DNA from: Thermoflexales bacterium
GTDB lineage: Bacteria > Chloroflexota > Anaerolineae > J036 > Brachytrichaceae
Direction: 5' to 3'
Assembly: GCA_019694215.1 (NCBI GenBank)
Contig: JAIBCK010000001.1
Span: forward strand, 53,219 to 117,218
DNA: 64,000 nucleotides
The position numbers and the translations under genes are program-made. A model generated the notes under the pieces. The model searched no databases. It saw nothing but the letters and a program-made list of their open reading frames with translations, and was not told the DNA's origin. This document shows positions 18,685-27,754 of this stretch, piece after piece (the first letter of the stretch is position 1; every line of letters starts with the position of its first letter).

Positions 18685-20061
18685 TCAGACCTTGCCCAGC
18701 ACGATCGCGGCGTTCTGGCCGCCCAGGCCGATCGAGTTGGACATGGCAATGCTGACATCGGCGCGGCGCGCGACATTGGGCACGTAGTCCAGGTCGCAGG
18801 CCGGGTCCGGTGTGTCAAGGTTGATGGTTGGCGGGATGACGCCCTCCCGCAGCGTGAGAATCGTGCTGAGCGCTTCGATGGCGCCAGACGCGCCCATGGC
18901 GTGGCCGACCATGCTCTTGGTGCTGCTCACCGGCACCTGGTAGGCGCGCTCGCCCAGCACGGTCTTGATGGCCATGGTCTCGATCGGGTCGCCCGTGGGC
19001 GTGCCCGAGCCGTGCGCGTTGATGTAGTCGACTTCGTCGGCGTCGACGTCGGCATCGTCGAGCGCCCAGCGCATCGAGCGGATGACGCCGGCGCCCTCGG
19101 GGTCGGGAATGGCGATGTGATGGGCGTCCGACGACACGCCCAGCCCAAGCACCTCGGCATAGATGCGGGCACCGCGCGCGCGGGCGCTCTCGTATTCCTC
19201 CAGCATCATCACCACACACCCCTCCGAAAAGCAAAAGCCATCCCGGTTCAGATCAAAGGGTTTGGCTGCGCGGGCCGGGTCGTCGTTGTGATGCGTGCTG
19301 AGCACGCGCATGAGCGAGAAGGCGGCAATCGCGCCGTCGATGACGGTCGCCTCCACCCCGCCCGCAAAGGCGGCGTCAATCTTGCCGCGCCGAATCATCT
19401 CCGCGGCATCGCCGATGGACTGCGTGCCGGACGCACAGGCGGCGACCACGGTTGAGAGAGGGCCCTTGGCCCCGAAGCGCGTGCTGATGTGGTGGCCGGG
19501 CGCGTTGGGCAGCGCGGCGGGCAGCGCGAATGGGTTGACGCGCCGATAGCCCAACGTGCGGAGCTCAACCATGCCGCTGTCCGACATTTCGAAGCCGCCC
19601 AGCGCCGTCCCCAGCACCACCCCCACCCGATCCGAGCGCACGTCCTTTCCAATGACCAGCCCGGAATCCGTGGCGGCCTCCTCGGCCGCGGCAATGGCGA
19701 AATGCGAGCAGCGCGCCATCCGACGCGCCTCCTTGGGATCGATGAAACGAAGCGGGTCAAACCCGCGCACTTCGCCGGCGATGCGAACGGGCAGCTTGCT
19801 GGCATCAAATTGGGAGATGGGACCGATGCCGCTTCTTCCGGCGACCAGCCCCGCCCAGGTGGTGGGCACGTCCAGCCCGAGGCAGGTCACGGCGCCCATC
19901 CCGGTCACGACCACGCGGCGCGCATCGCGCTGCGTGCCGCCCTGTGCATAACGCTTGCGATCCGCCCGCCGGTCACGCGCGGTCTGGATCTTGTGCCCCG
20001 CGAACGCAACGACGCGCTTGACGCTGGTGCGGACCTTCGAAAACCGTTTGGCTCGCGACAT
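18685..20061 (-). CDS. fabF: Beta-ketoacyl-ACP synthase II
   Basis: Elongating condensing enzyme of fatty-acid synthesis; 458 residues. The Cys-His-His triad is visible: VVAACASGTQS (Cys209), NAHGSGTPTGD (His350) and STKSMVGHAMG (Lys382, His387). The usual start of the family (RRVVVTGMG) appears only at residue 49; it is preceded by a strongly basic extension rich in Arg/Lys. The ATG at 20061 lies 9 nt after the plsX stop and no other good start exists, so the extension is probably real. The plsX-fabF pairing couples lipid initiation to chain elongation. Confidence 0.93.
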   Translation of the reverse strand: MSRAKRFSKVRTSVKRVVAFAGHKIQTARDRRADRKRYAQGGTQRDARRVVVTGMGAVTCLGLDVPTTWAGLVAGRSGIGPISQFDASKLPVRIAGEVRGFDPLRFIDPKEARRMARCSHFAIAAAEEAATDSGLVIGKDVRSDRVGVVLGTALGGFEMSDSGMVELRTLGYRRVNPFALPAALPNAPGHHISTRFGAKGPLSTVVAACASGTQSIGDAAEMIRRGKIDAAFAGGVEATVIDGAIAAFSLMRVLSTHHNDDPARAAKPFDLNRDGFCFSEGCVVMMLEEYESARARGARIYAEVLGLGVSSDAHHIAIPDPEGAGVIRSMRWALDDADVDADEVDYINAHGSGTPTGDPIETMAIKTVLGERAYQVPVSSTKSMVGHAMGASGAIEALSTILTLREGVIPPTINLDTPDPACDLDYVPNVARRADVSIAMSNSIGLGGQNAAIVLGKV

Positions 20062-20070
20062 TCTGGCGCC

Positions 20071-21075
20071 TCAGGCAGAGGGCGGAAGCGCAGCCAGGCC
20101 ACGCTCGATGGCGTCGACGACGCCAAATTCCACGGATTCGGCCGCGCGGCGGATGGCCGAGTAGATGGCGGGGGCTTTGCTGCGCCCGTGCCCGATAATG
20201 ACCACGCCGTCCACGCCGAGCAGCGGTGCGCCGCCAATCTCCTCGTAGCTCGTGCGGGCCTTGAGCGTGTTGCGGATCGCCGAGCGCGACAGCGCCCCAC
20301 CGAGCTTGGCCGGCAGGCTGCTGTAGAAGGCCTCCTTGAGCATGCCTTCGATGAATTCCTTCATGCCCTCCATGAGCTTGATGGAGACGTTGCCCGTGAA
20401 GCCGTCGGTGACGATGACGTCTGCGCCGCCGCCCGGGATGTCACGCCCTTCGACGTTGCCGATGAAGTTGACCGGCGCGGTCTTGAGCAGCTGGTGCGTG
20501 GCCTGCACGAGCTCGCTGCCCTTGCTCTCCTCTTCTCCGTTGGACAGCAGCCCCACCCGCGGGTTGCGCACCTTCATCACGCGCTCGGCATAGATGCTCG
20601 CCATGATCGCGAACTGCACCAGATATTCCGGCTTGCAGTCGGCGTTTGCGCCGATGTCGATGATGAACGTCCAGCCCTTCGCCGTCGGCAGCGCCGAGGA
20701 CAGCGCGGGCCGGAGCACGCCCTTGATGCGGCCCAGCGTGAAGAGCGCGGCCGCCATGCCCGCGCCCGTGTTGCCCATCGTGACAAACGCATCGGCCTGA
20801 CCTTCCTTGACCAGCCGCATCCCCACGCTCATCGAGTTGTCCTTCTTGGCGCGGACAGCCGCCGACGGATGCTCGTCCATCTCGACGACCTCGGAGGCGT
20901 GGACGATGGGCAGCATCAGGCCGGCCGTGTCATGCTGGTTGAGCAAGGGCCGAATGAGCTCCTGCTTGCCAACGAGGACGATCTCGTGGCCAAAGTCACG
21001 CGCGGCGCGAATGGCGGCTTCAACGTTGGGTTCGGCGCCAAAGTCGCCGCCCATGGCATCAAGGACGATCTTCAT
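20071..21075 (-). CDS. plsX: Phosphate acyltransferase PlsX
   Basis: Converts acyl-ACP to acyl-phosphate for phosphatidic-acid synthesis; peripheral membrane protein; 334 residues. The N-terminus MKIVLDAMGGDFGAEPNVEAA is diagnostic (one residue shortened here: MKIVLDAMGGDFGAEPN). EVVEMDEHPSAAVRAKKD, FVTMGNTGAGMAA and VTDGFTGNVSIKLMEG are further PlsX signatures. It is followed by fabF after 9 nt and preceded by the Lon-N domain gene after 39 nt. Confidence 0.95.
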   Translation of the reverse strand: MKIVLDAMGGDFGAEPNVEAAIRAARDFGHEIVLVGKQELIRPLLNQHDTAGLMLPIVHASEVVEMDEHPSAAVRAKKDNSMSVGMRLVKEGQADAFVTMGNTGAGMAAALFTLGRIKGVLRPALSSALPTAKGWTFIIDIGANADCKPEYLVQFAIMASIYAERVMKVRNPRVGLLSNGEEESKGSELVQATHQLLKTAPVNFIGNVEGRDIPGGGADVIVTDGFTGNVSIKLMEGMKEFIEGMLKEAFYSSLPAKLGGALSRSAIRNTLKARTSYEEIGGAPLLGVDGVVIIGHGRSKAPAIYSAIRRAAESVEFGVVDAIERGLAALPPSA

Positions 21076-21114
21076 GGTGTTCCAGTTGATATCGGCTTGG
21101 CCCGCGAACGGGCG

Positions 21115-21774
21115 CTAGTTCTGTGAAAACAGGCTGTCTCCGATGAAGGCCGGCGCGGGCCGGGCTTGCGTCATCAGGGTCAGCGCGAAGACCTCATCCT
21201 GAAGAATGTCAAGCTCTTCCTGCAGGATTTCACCGACCGTGCTGAGGCTGAGCAATTCCTGTTTGTCCTCGAGATCGATCTGCAGGACGATGGCCGCGAA
21301 GACGGCCACGCTCGGCGCGTCGCGGGGCACACGCGGGAACTTTAGGCGGCTGCCGCTGGTACGGGCCAGCAACTTGAGATAGCGGCGCAGCAGGATGACG
21401 ACCTGACGCCGCAGGCCTTTCGCCCGCGCGCCGTCGTCCTCGATCGGATAGGGCTCCGCCTCGCCGATCAGGTATTCGTCCTCGCTCACGCGCACCTTGT
21501 TGATGACGAAGCGCTCCACCCCCACAGTCAGGATGTTCAGACGGCCATCATCGAGCCGCTCGGCCTGCGTGATGCGGGCGGCCGTGCACACGTCGTAAGG
21601 CAGGTCCGGGTTGTCATCCCGCGCCAGTACCACGCCAAACGGCTCCCCCCGCTCGATGCACCGGTTGATCATCGTCCGGTAGCGCGGCTCGAAGATGTGC
21701 AGCGGCAACGTCTGTCCCGGAAACAGGACGACGTTGAGCGGAAACAGGGGAAGCTCCAGCGTGCTCTCTGGCAT
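21115..21774 (-). CDS. Lon N-terminal (substrate-binding) domain protein
   Basis: A 219-residue stand-alone LON_substr_bdg domain (PF02190). ELPLFPLNVVLFPGQTLPLHIFEPRYR at the N-terminus is the hallmark, represented by LFPLNVVLFPGQTLPLHIFE. The C-terminal half is helical, with no AAA+ or protease part. Function is unknown; such proteins may sort substrates or act in cereblon-like recognition. The start at 21774 (MPESTLEL) has AGGTG 9 nt upstream; a GTG at 21786 is an alternative. It heads the operon that continues with plsX and fabF. Confidence 0.85.
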   Translation of the reverse strand: MPESTLELPLFPLNVVLFPGQTLPLHIFEPRYRTMINRCIERGEPFGVVLARDDNPDLPYDVCTAARITQAERLDDGRLNILTVGVERFVINKVRVSEDEYLIGEAEPYPIEDDGARAKGLRRQVVILLRRYLKLLARTSGSRLKFPRVPRDAPSVAVFAAIVLQIDLEDKQELLSLSTVGEILQEELDILQDEVFALTLMTQARPAPAFIGDSLFSQN

Positions 21775-21807
21775 GGTCCGGCGCACCTGCGCGCGAGTTG
21801 AAAGAGG

Positions 21808-21813
21808 ATTTTA
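21808..21813 (-). promoter_or_regulatory. Putative -10 box (TAAAAT) of the Lon-N/plsX/fabF operon
   Basis: Lies 33 nt before the ATG at 21774, so this operon would have a short leader with a weak SD, unlike most genes in the window. Confidence 0.4.
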
Positions 21814-21829
21814 TCATCGTGACGAGGGT

Positions 21830-21835
21830 TACAAT
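21830..21835 (+). promoter_or_regulatory. Putative -10 box (TACAAT) of the isomerase-lepB-ABC unit
   Basis: Five of six consensus matches, 12 nt before the ATG at 21848; divergent from the Lon-N promoter. Confidence 0.5.
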
Positions 21836-21847
21836 GCCGCGATCAAC

Positions 21848-22603
21848 ATGCGCAACATCGGCTTGCAGCTCTACACGGTGCGCGAAAGCGCAAAGCACGA
21901 CTTCATCGGCACGCTCCGCCAGGTCTCCCACATGGGCTATCGCGGCATCGAAAGCTACGGCCACTTCGGCGGCCTGGCTCCGCGCGAGATGGCGGCCGTC
22001 CTCGATGATCTGGGGTTGAGCCTGATCAGTGGTCATCTCGGCCTCGAGGCGTTTTCGCGCGGATTCGAGCGCCTGCTGGATGACTACGCCACCCTCGGCA
22101 CGCGCTACCTCGGCCTTGCCTGGCTCGCGCCGGAGCAGCGCCTCGACGCGCACAGCTATCACCGCATCGCGCACACGCTGGAGAAGGCCGCGCTGATGGC
22201 GCAGAAGCACGACATCACGCTCTTCCACCACAACCACGACTTCGAGTTTGTCAGACTGGATGGGACGCCAGCGTTGGACATTCTGCTCGGGGCCTGCGAT
22301 CCCAGCCTGATCAAGGCCGAACTCGACGTGTACTGGGCTGCCTTCGCCGGCGAAGATCCGGTCGCCACGATGCGTCGACTGGAGGGGCGGCTGCCGCTGG
22401 TTCACCTCAAGGACATGGGTCCGGAGCCCGCCCGCGCCGACACCGTGCTGGGCGCGGGATCGCTCGACTTTGATGCCATTCTGCAGGCCGGCGATGCGCT
22501 CGGCGTGGACTGGTATTTCGTCGAGCAGGACCACCCTGTCGGCAATGACCTCGAAAGTGTCGGGACTGCGATGGCCAACCTCAAGGCCCGGGGTTGGCTG
22601 TAG
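21848..22603 (+). CDS. Sugar phosphate isomerase/epimerase (AP endonuclease 2-like TIM barrel)
   Basis: A 251-residue xylose-isomerase-like TIM barrel. IGLQLYTVRESAKHDF opens the barrel. Metal-site patterns are LFHHNHDFEF, KAELDVYWAAFAG and LVHLKDMG. Such proteins isomerise or epimerise sugars or inositol derivatives; the substrate is unknown. The start at 21848 gives the typical N-terminus and follows the TACAAT box. The TAG stop abuts the lepB ATG with no spacer (TAGATG). Confidence 0.82.
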   Translation: MRNIGLQLYTVRESAKHDFIGTLRQVSHMGYRGIESYGHFGGLAPREMAAVLDDLGLSLISGHLGLEAFSRGFERLLDDYATLGTRYLGLAWLAPEQRLDAHSYHRIAHTLEKAALMAQKHDITLFHHNHDFEFVRLDGTPALDILLGACDPSLIKAELDVYWAAFAGEDPVATMRRLEGRLPLVHLKDMGPEPARADTVLGAGSLDFDAILQAGDALGVDWYFVEQDHPVGNDLESVGTAMANLKARGWL

Positions 22604-23263
22604 ATGACAACCCCTACAACCGATCCGGGCAACCCGATCGAACAACAGGGCAAGGTCACCCGGCCGGCCGGCCACACCGGTCGCGTGCTGCTGCGCGAGA
22701 TCGTCGAGACCATCGCGCTCTTTCTCGTCGTCTTCACGCTGTCGCAGGCCATCATCGGCAACTTCATCATCGAGCAGACCAGCGCGGTGCCCAACTTCAG
22801 GCCGGGCGACCGCATCCTGATCGACAAGGTGCTCTACCACGCGACCGGGCTGAAGCGCGGCGACATGATCGTGCTGCACTGCCCGGACGGTTCGAATCAG
22901 GACTGCTTCAAGCGCGTCATCGCCCTGCCCGGCGAAAAGATCGAGTTTCGCCAGAACCACGTCTACATCGATGGCCGCCAGCTGAACGAGCCGTATATCA
23001 ACCCGGATGGCAGTGACACGGAAAGCAGCGTCGATCCGCGCTTCCGTTCGGTCACACTCTCCGCAACGCAGTACTTCGTGATGGGAGACAACCGCTCGGC
23101 CTCCGGCGATTCCCGCCGCCGCGGCCCCGTCGAAGGCGACACCATCGTCGGGCGGGCCTGGCTGCGCTACTGGAAGGTCGACGTCAACAACGGCCCGGGC
23201 CGGGTTGCGCCCACGCTGATCACAGGCTGGGATTACAGCGCCGCGCCGGCCGCCAACCCATGA
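22604..23263 (+). CDS. lepB: Signal peptidase I
   Basis: Membrane-bound serine protease that removes Sec and Tat signal peptides; 219 residues. One N-terminal transmembrane helix (about 30-52) is followed by the catalytic domain. The nucleophile is Ser60 in QTSAVPNFRPGDRIL (SxxP box with Ala instead of the usual Met). The general base is Lys103 in CFKRVIALPGE, and FVMGDNRSASGDSR is the box E signature. It follows the isomerase without a gap and overlaps the ABC ATPase gene by ATGA. Confidence 0.93.
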   Translation: MTTPTTDPGNPIEQQGKVTRPAGHTGRVLLREIVETIALFLVVFTLSQAIIGNFIIEQTSAVPNFRPGDRILIDKVLYHATGLKRGDMIVLHCPDGSNQDCFKRVIALPGEKIEFRQNHVYIDGRQLNEPYINPDGSDTESSVDPRFRSVTLSATQYFVMGDNRSASGDSRRRGPVEGDTIVGRAWLRYWKVDVNNGPGRVAPTLITGWDYSAAPAANP

Positions 23264-23961
23264 CCCACAGCGCAGCGTCTGATCCCGTCGTCCGACTGCA
23301 GTCGGTCAGCAAATCGTTCGGAGAAGGCGATGCCCGACGTCACATCCTGCGGGATGTCTCGCTGACCTTCGCGCGCGGCGAATTCGACGTGTTGCTTGGC
23401 AAGAGCGGCTCGGGCAAGAGCACCCTGCTCAACCTCATCGCCGGAATCGACGACGCCGACGCCGGCGAGATCTGGGTGGAAGGCACTGAGATCGGGCATC
23501 TGGGCGATACCCAACGCACGCTGCTCCGCCGCAACCGAATGGGCTTTGTCTTCCAGGCATTCAACCTGATCCAGACCCTGACGGTGCTCGAAAATGTCAC
23601 CCTGCCACTCGAGCTATCCGGCACCTCTCCGCGCGAAAGCGCCAAACGCGGCCGCGGGTTACTAGCTTCCGTTGGGCTTGAGAACCGCGCCGGCGACTAC
23701 CCGGATCGCCTGAGCGGCGGCGAACAGCAGCGGGTGGCCATTGCGCGGGCGCTGATCAACGACCCAGCGCTGGTGCTGGCGGATGAGCCGACCGGCAACC
23801 TGGACGCTGAGACCGGCCAGCGGGTGCTGGAGCTGCTCGACACGCTGACGCGCCGGGCCGGCCGCAACCTGATCATGGTCACGCACAGTGCCGAAGTCGT
23901 CGGCGTGGCCGACCACGTCTATCATCTGCGCGACGGCAAGCTCATGCCCGTGGCAGGCTGA
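23260..23961 (+). CDS. ABC transporter ATP-binding protein, LolD/MacB type
   Basis: A 233-residue ATPase. Walker A is GKSGSGKST (about 47-55), the signature is [15 protein letters not shown], and Walker B is [12 protein letters not shown]. This subfamily drives MacB/FtsX-type permeases in lipoprotein, antibiotic or peptide export. No permease lies beside it: the next gene is convergent and overlaps its last 20 nt. The start overlaps the lepB stop as ATGA, so it is co-expressed with signal peptidase. Confidence 0.88.
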   Translation: MTHSAASDPVVRLQSVSKSFGEGDARRHILRDVSLTFARGEFDVLLGKSGSGKSTLLNLIAGIDDADAGEIWVEGTEIGHLGDTQRTLLRRNRMGFVFQAFNLIQTLTVLENVTLPLELSGTSPRESAKRGRGLLASVGLENRAGDYPDRLSGGEQQRVAIARALINDPALVLADEPTGNLDAETGQRVLELLDTLTRRAGRNLIMVTHSAEVVGVADHVYHLRDGKLMPVAG

Positions 23962-25546
23962 AGCTGAACGTCGAGCCGTGCTGTCCGTCGCTGTCCACCC
24001 AGATGCGGCCCCCGTGCGCCTCGATGATGGACTTGCACAGATACAGCCCAAGCCCCGTCCCCGGCGTGCGCTGGGTAAGCGCATTCTCAAGGCGGTGAAA
24101 GCGCGTGAAGAGCTGCGACTGCATCTCGGGGGCGATGCCCGGCCCTGGATCGGTGACCGAGATGATGACCTCGCCCGGCGTGACGCGACTGGTCACCTTC
24201 ACTTCGCCGCCATCGGGTGAGTATTTGATCGCGTTGGACAATAGGTTGCTGATCACCTGCGTGATGCGGGCGTGATCGGCAAAGACCAGCGGCAGGTCCC
24301 CCGGCACGTCCGCCGTCAGGGTGTGCCGCGTGGCCTGCGAACGATGGCGCTGCACGATCTCAGTCACGAGGGCATCCAAGTCCATCTCGTTGCGCGCAAG
24401 GCGGAAGCTGCCGGCCTGGGCGCGGGAGGCATCGAGCAGGTTGTCGATCAGCTCGGCCAGGCGGTCGCTTTCATCCTCGATCACGCCGAGGCTGTCGTCG
24501 ATGGTCTTCTCGTCCCAGCGCGCGTCCGGTCGCCGCAGCGTGGAGGCATAGCCCTTGATGAGCGCAACTGGCGTCTTGAGCTCGTGCGACACAACGGAAA
24601 CGAACGTCGACTTGAGGCGGTCGGCCTCCCGGAACCTCGTGATGTCGCGCACGTTGGCGACGATGTTGACCAGCAGGGCCTCGCGCGCGAAGATCGGGGC
24701 GAAGGTGATCTCGACGCTGACCGCTGCGCCGTCCGGGCGTTCGATATCGCCTTCGACAAAAAGCGGGCGCGTCGCGCCGACCAGCGGCCAGCCATTGGCT
24801 TCCGCCTCGGTGAGGGTCGATCCCGCCCGTTTGTCGCTCAGGCGGATGGCGGCCTCGAAATCGCGCCCCAACGCCTCGCCAGCCGGCACGCCCGAGAGCG
24901 CGGCGAGCGCCCGATTCCACAGCACGACGCGGTGGCTGCCGTCCATGATGGCGACACCGTCGGCGGTGGACTCCAGGATTGCATCGAGGCGCTGCTTTTG
25001 GGCGTTGACCTGTTGATACAAGCGAGCGTTGTTCACCGCAATGGCGGCCTGGTCGGCAAAGCTTTGCAGCACCTGTCGGTCGTTCGGGCTGAATTCACCA
25101 CCGCGCCGCCGCAGGACATACAGCTGGCCCAGAAAATCCTCCCCGATGGAGAGCGGGAGGGCGATCCACTCCAGCAGGCCAGCGTTCGGCGCGATCACCC
25201 GCGGCAGCATCATTTCGAGCGATCGCAGGCCGGCCTCTCTGACCAGCGCCCGCGTCGGGGCCTCATCGCCGGTCCCATCATCCACCGGCGCGCCGGGATC
25301 CTCGCTGGCGCGTTCGATGCCGGCACCAAGCGTCTCCAACGCGTGTCGGCTCAGGCCGATCGACTCGCGGATGCGGATGCGGCCCGCGGGTTCGACCAGG
25401 GCGATCATGGCCGCGTTGCCGGTCATGACATCGACCGCCGCCTGGGCAACCAGGCGGAGCACTTCATTCAGGTCGAGGCGTGAGGTGATGGCCTGCAGAA
25501 TGTCGAGCAGGTAGTCGCGTTGACGCACGCGATAGTCGGGCAGCAT
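23942..25546 (-). CDS. GAF-PAS sensor histidine kinase (no transmembrane segment)
   Basis: A 534-residue kinase. A GAF domain (about 15-175) and a PAS domain (about 183-300) precede HisKA with VVSHELKTPVALIKGYA (phospho-acceptor His321). The HATPase domain follows, with NLLSNAIKYSPDGGEV (N box), DPGPGIAPE (G1) and GTGLGLYL (G2). No membrane segment is evident, so it probably senses a cytoplasmic cue. No response regulator is adjacent. It ends the fni-nitrilase-surface protein-kinase run, 3 nt after the previous stop, and overlaps the convergent ABC gene by 20 nt. Confidence 0.92.
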   Translation of the reverse strand: MLPDYRVRQRDYLLDILQAITSRLDLNEVLRLVAQAAVDVMTGNAAMIALVEPAGRIRIRESIGLSRHALETLGAGIERASEDPGAPVDDGTGDEAPTRALVREAGLRSLEMMLPRVIAPNAGLLEWIALPLSIGEDFLGQLYVLRRRGGEFSPNDRQVLQSFADQAAIAVNNARLYQQVNAQKQRLDAILESTADGVAIMDGSHRVVLWNRALAALSGVPAGEALGRDFEAAIRLSDKRAGSTLTEAEANGWPLVGATRPLFVEGDIERPDGAAVSVEITFAPIFAREALLVNIVANVRDITRFREADRLKSTFVSVVSHELKTPVALIKGYASTLRRPDARWDEKTIDDSLGVIEDESDRLAELIDNLLDASRAQAGSFRLARNEMDLDALVTEIVQRHRSQATRHTLTADVPGDLPLVFADHARITQVISNLLSNAIKYSPDGGEVKVTSRVTPGEVIISVTDPGPGIAPEMQSQLFTRFHRLENALTQRTPGTGLGLYLCKSIIEAHGGRIWVDSDGQHGSTFSFSLPRA

Positions 25547-25549
25547 GGT

Positions 25550-26815
25550 TCAGGGCTCCTGGCTGGCGGTCTCGCGGCGGCGATTGACCAGCGTGGCGCT
25601 CAGCGCAAGCAGGGCGATCCCAAAAGCGGCGAGGCAGGGCAGGAGAAGCGCCCGACCGTCCGGCGCAATGGTCGCCGCATACTCGCGGCTGGTCAGCGTG
25701 GGGGTCGCCGTCGGTGTGGGTGTCGGCATCGGGGTTGGAGTCGGGGTTGCCGTGGGCGGCAAATCGGGCGGCAGGTCCGCCGGGTCTGGCGCGGAGGGTT
25801 GGCCGGTCAGCATCGCAGCGCGCTGACGCGCGGCCGCCTCGAGCGCGCCCAGCAGTGCGACATCCGCGACACAACCCGCGCTGTCACCGCCCGTCGGTGG
25901 CGACACGCTGCGTTCCCCCGCCGCAAGGGTGATGGAGACCGGCAGATTGCTATCGAGCGTTGTTCCAGGCACCGCCGCACGCAGCGCAACGGCTACCCGC
26001 AGGACCTGCCCCGGACCCGCCGCACGGGTGCTGAACGAGGCCGTGCGCCCGTCTGTGGCCAGGAGCGGGTTCGGGCCGACGCCTGCGGCAACACGCCCTG
26101 CTTCCGGCGCTACCAGCTGGGCCCGATAGTCCTGCCCCGCGGCTCCCGAACCCGCGGGGTCAAACACGCACAACGTCATAATCCGATATGCAACGCCGTC
26201 GATGCGTGCCTCGCCCTCAACCCGACGCGCATAGGGCGGCAGCGGCGTTGGCGTCGCGCTGGGCGTCGCCGTCGCCACTGGCGTGACGCACAGGTTCGGC
26301 ACGCCCATGTCCACTTCGATACGCCCGGCCGCCGTGTCGGGAACAGCGGCAGCAACGTACAGCACCGCATCGACCTTTCGCATCACGGTGCCGGACGCGT
26401 CACGCACCGTGGCAACAGCCACCTGCTCACCCACGAAGCCCGCCCGCGCCCGCACGTCCAGAATCGCCGTGTAGTACGACCAGCGGTCGTCCGGCCCGGT
26501 GAACACCGACGCCTGTCCGGCCTCGGCACTGAAACCAACAACGGGCTGAAAGCGCGTGGCCGCCGGATCGCTCACGGCGACCGGTGCGCGCTCGATCATC
26601 AGGCCGGCGGGAACCGTGAACTCCACCGTGCTGCCCGGGCCCGAGGCCGCCACCGCCACGCGCAACCGCACCTGATCACCCTGCTGCAGCGGACGCGGGC
26701 AATACTGGTTGTATCCCGGTGGAATGGGAGGCGCCGGTGTATCGGCACGCCCAACGGCTGGAAGTGCAATCCAAGCCAGGAGTGCAATGAACAGCGCCAG
26801 GCGGAGTCGCTTCAT
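25550..26815 (-). CDS. Secreted, membrane-anchored surface protein with Pro/Thr linker
   Basis: A 421-residue protein of unknown function. It has a signal peptide (MKRLRLALFIALLAWIALPA, cleavage near VGRA-DT) and two beta-rich regions separated by a TPVATATPSATPTPLPP linker. A long Pro/Thr-repeat stalk (about 365-390) leads to a C-terminal transmembrane helix (about 398-416) and a short basic tail. The architecture suggests an adhesion- or DUF11-like extracytoplasmic protein. The start at 26815 overlaps the nitrilase stop (ATGA) and begins a perfect signal peptide. It lies directly upstream of the histidine kinase gene. Confidence 0.7.
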   Translation of the reverse strand: MKRLRLALFIALLAWIALPAVGRADTPAPPIPPGYNQYCPRPLQQGDQVRLRVAVAASGPGSTVEFTVPAGLMIERAPVAVSDPAATRFQPVVGFSAEAGQASVFTGPDDRWSYYTAILDVRARAGFVGEQVAVATVRDASGTVMRKVDAVLYVAAAVPDTAAGRIEVDMGVPNLCVTPVATATPSATPTPLPPYARRVEGEARIDGVAYRIMTLCVFDPAGSGAAGQDYRAQLVAPEAGRVAAGVGPNPLLATDGRTASFSTRAAGPGQVLRVAVALRAAVPGTTLDSNLPVSITLAAGERSVSPPTGGDSAGCVADVALLGALEAAARQRAAMLTGQPSAPDPADLPPDLPPTATPTPTPMPTPTPTATPTLTSREYAATIAPDGRALLLPCLAAFGIALLALSATLVNRRRETASQEP

Positions 26816-27735
26816 CGCGCAGTTCCACCGTACAGGTCGGGGCGGCGGTCTCCAAAGAAGTCCATCTCGAACACGCCCGGCTCGACAATCACGCGCTTGT
26901 TGCGCGCCAGGGTCGGATCGATCCCGGCGATGATGATGTGTTCCTCGTTGGATGAGGCATCGGCCAGGTGCGCGCCATTCGGCGCGATGATGCAGCTGCG
27001 GCCGATGAACTGCGCGCCTTCCTCGTATCCGACACGGTTGCAGGCCACAACGAAGACACGATTCTCGTTGGCGCGCGCGCGGGCGGCATACCCCGGCGCG
27101 CTCTCGGCCCCGAGCGGCCAATTGGTCGGAAGGACGATGATCTCCGCGCCGGCCAGGGCCAGCGCGCGCGCGGCTTCTGGAAAGCGCAGGTCGTAGCAGA
27201 TCAGCATCCCGATGCGGGCCGCGCGGGCCTGGAAAACCTTGAAGCCCGTGTCGCCGCGGTCGGCGAATTTGTCCGCGCCGACAAAGGGCAGATGCGCCTT
27301 GTCATAGCGGCCGATGATGCCCTCCGGGCCGAGCAGCAGGGCGACGTTGAGCAGGCGGCCGCCATCAGCCAGCAGGGTGCCGACAACCATCTCAGATCGT
27401 TGTGCGCGGCAGGCATCGATCAGCGCCTGAATCTCCGCACCATCGGGGCGGATCGCGCAGGCCAGCGCTGCGGCCCGATCCGGGAAGTTATAGCCGGTCA
27501 GCGCACACTCTGGAAAGACGACCAGACCAGCGCCATTGCGCACTGCCTCGGCAAACAGGGCGATGACCCGCGCGACGTTGGCCGGCACATCCGCGAGCGC
27601 GGGCGCGAACTGCGCCGCGGCGACACGCAGACCGCTCGCGCTGTCGGAGGCGGGCAAACCAAGTGGCTGAGGCACGCTCTGCTCCACCGCCTGAACGGCA
27701 GGCACGGCGGCCCCGGGAAGCTGCGAGACGTTCAC
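26812..27735 (-). CDS. Carbon-nitrogen hydrolase (nitrilase superfamily)
   Basis: A 307-residue amidase/nitrilase-fold enzyme. The Glu-Lys-Cys triad is visible: VVFPECALTGYNF, IGRYDKAHLPF and MLICYDLRFPE. The substrate (an omega-amidase, carbamoylputrescine or similar amide) cannot be decided. I place the start at the GTG of 27735 (Val-Asn-Val-Ser-Gln) because TACAAT lies exactly 7 nt upstream; the longer frame from 27813 would run into the fni gene. It overlaps the next gene by ATGA. Confidence 0.82.
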   Translation of the reverse strand: MNVSQLPGAAVPAVQAVEQSVPQPLGLPASDSASGLRVAAAQFAPALADVPANVARVIALFAEAVRNGAGLVVFPECALTGYNFPDRAAALACAIRPDGAEIQALIDACRAQRSEMVVGTLLADGGRLLNVALLLGPEGIIGRYDKAHLPFVGADKFADRGDTGFKVFQARAARIGMLICYDLRFPEAARALALAGAEIIVLPTNWPLGAESAPGYAARARANENRVFVVACNRVGYEEGAQFIGRSCIIAPNGAHLADASSNEEHIIIAGIDPTLARNKRVIVEPGVFEMDFFGDRRPDLYGGTAR

Positions 27736-27742
27736 AGTCGGG

Positions 27743-27748
27743 ATTGTA
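27743..27748 (-). promoter_or_regulatory. Putative -10 box (TACAAT) of the nitrilase gene
   Basis: Five of six matches, ending 7 nt before a GTG codon, in the 19-nt gap after the fni stop. It implies a leaderless GTG start. Confidence 0.45.
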
Positions 27749-27754
27749 GTCAAT

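Noticed and set aside
25550..26815. LPxTG-type sortase anchor in the surface protein
   Set aside because: The C-terminal helix and basic tail are present, but no LPxTG-like motif precedes them; a simple membrane anchor is more likely.
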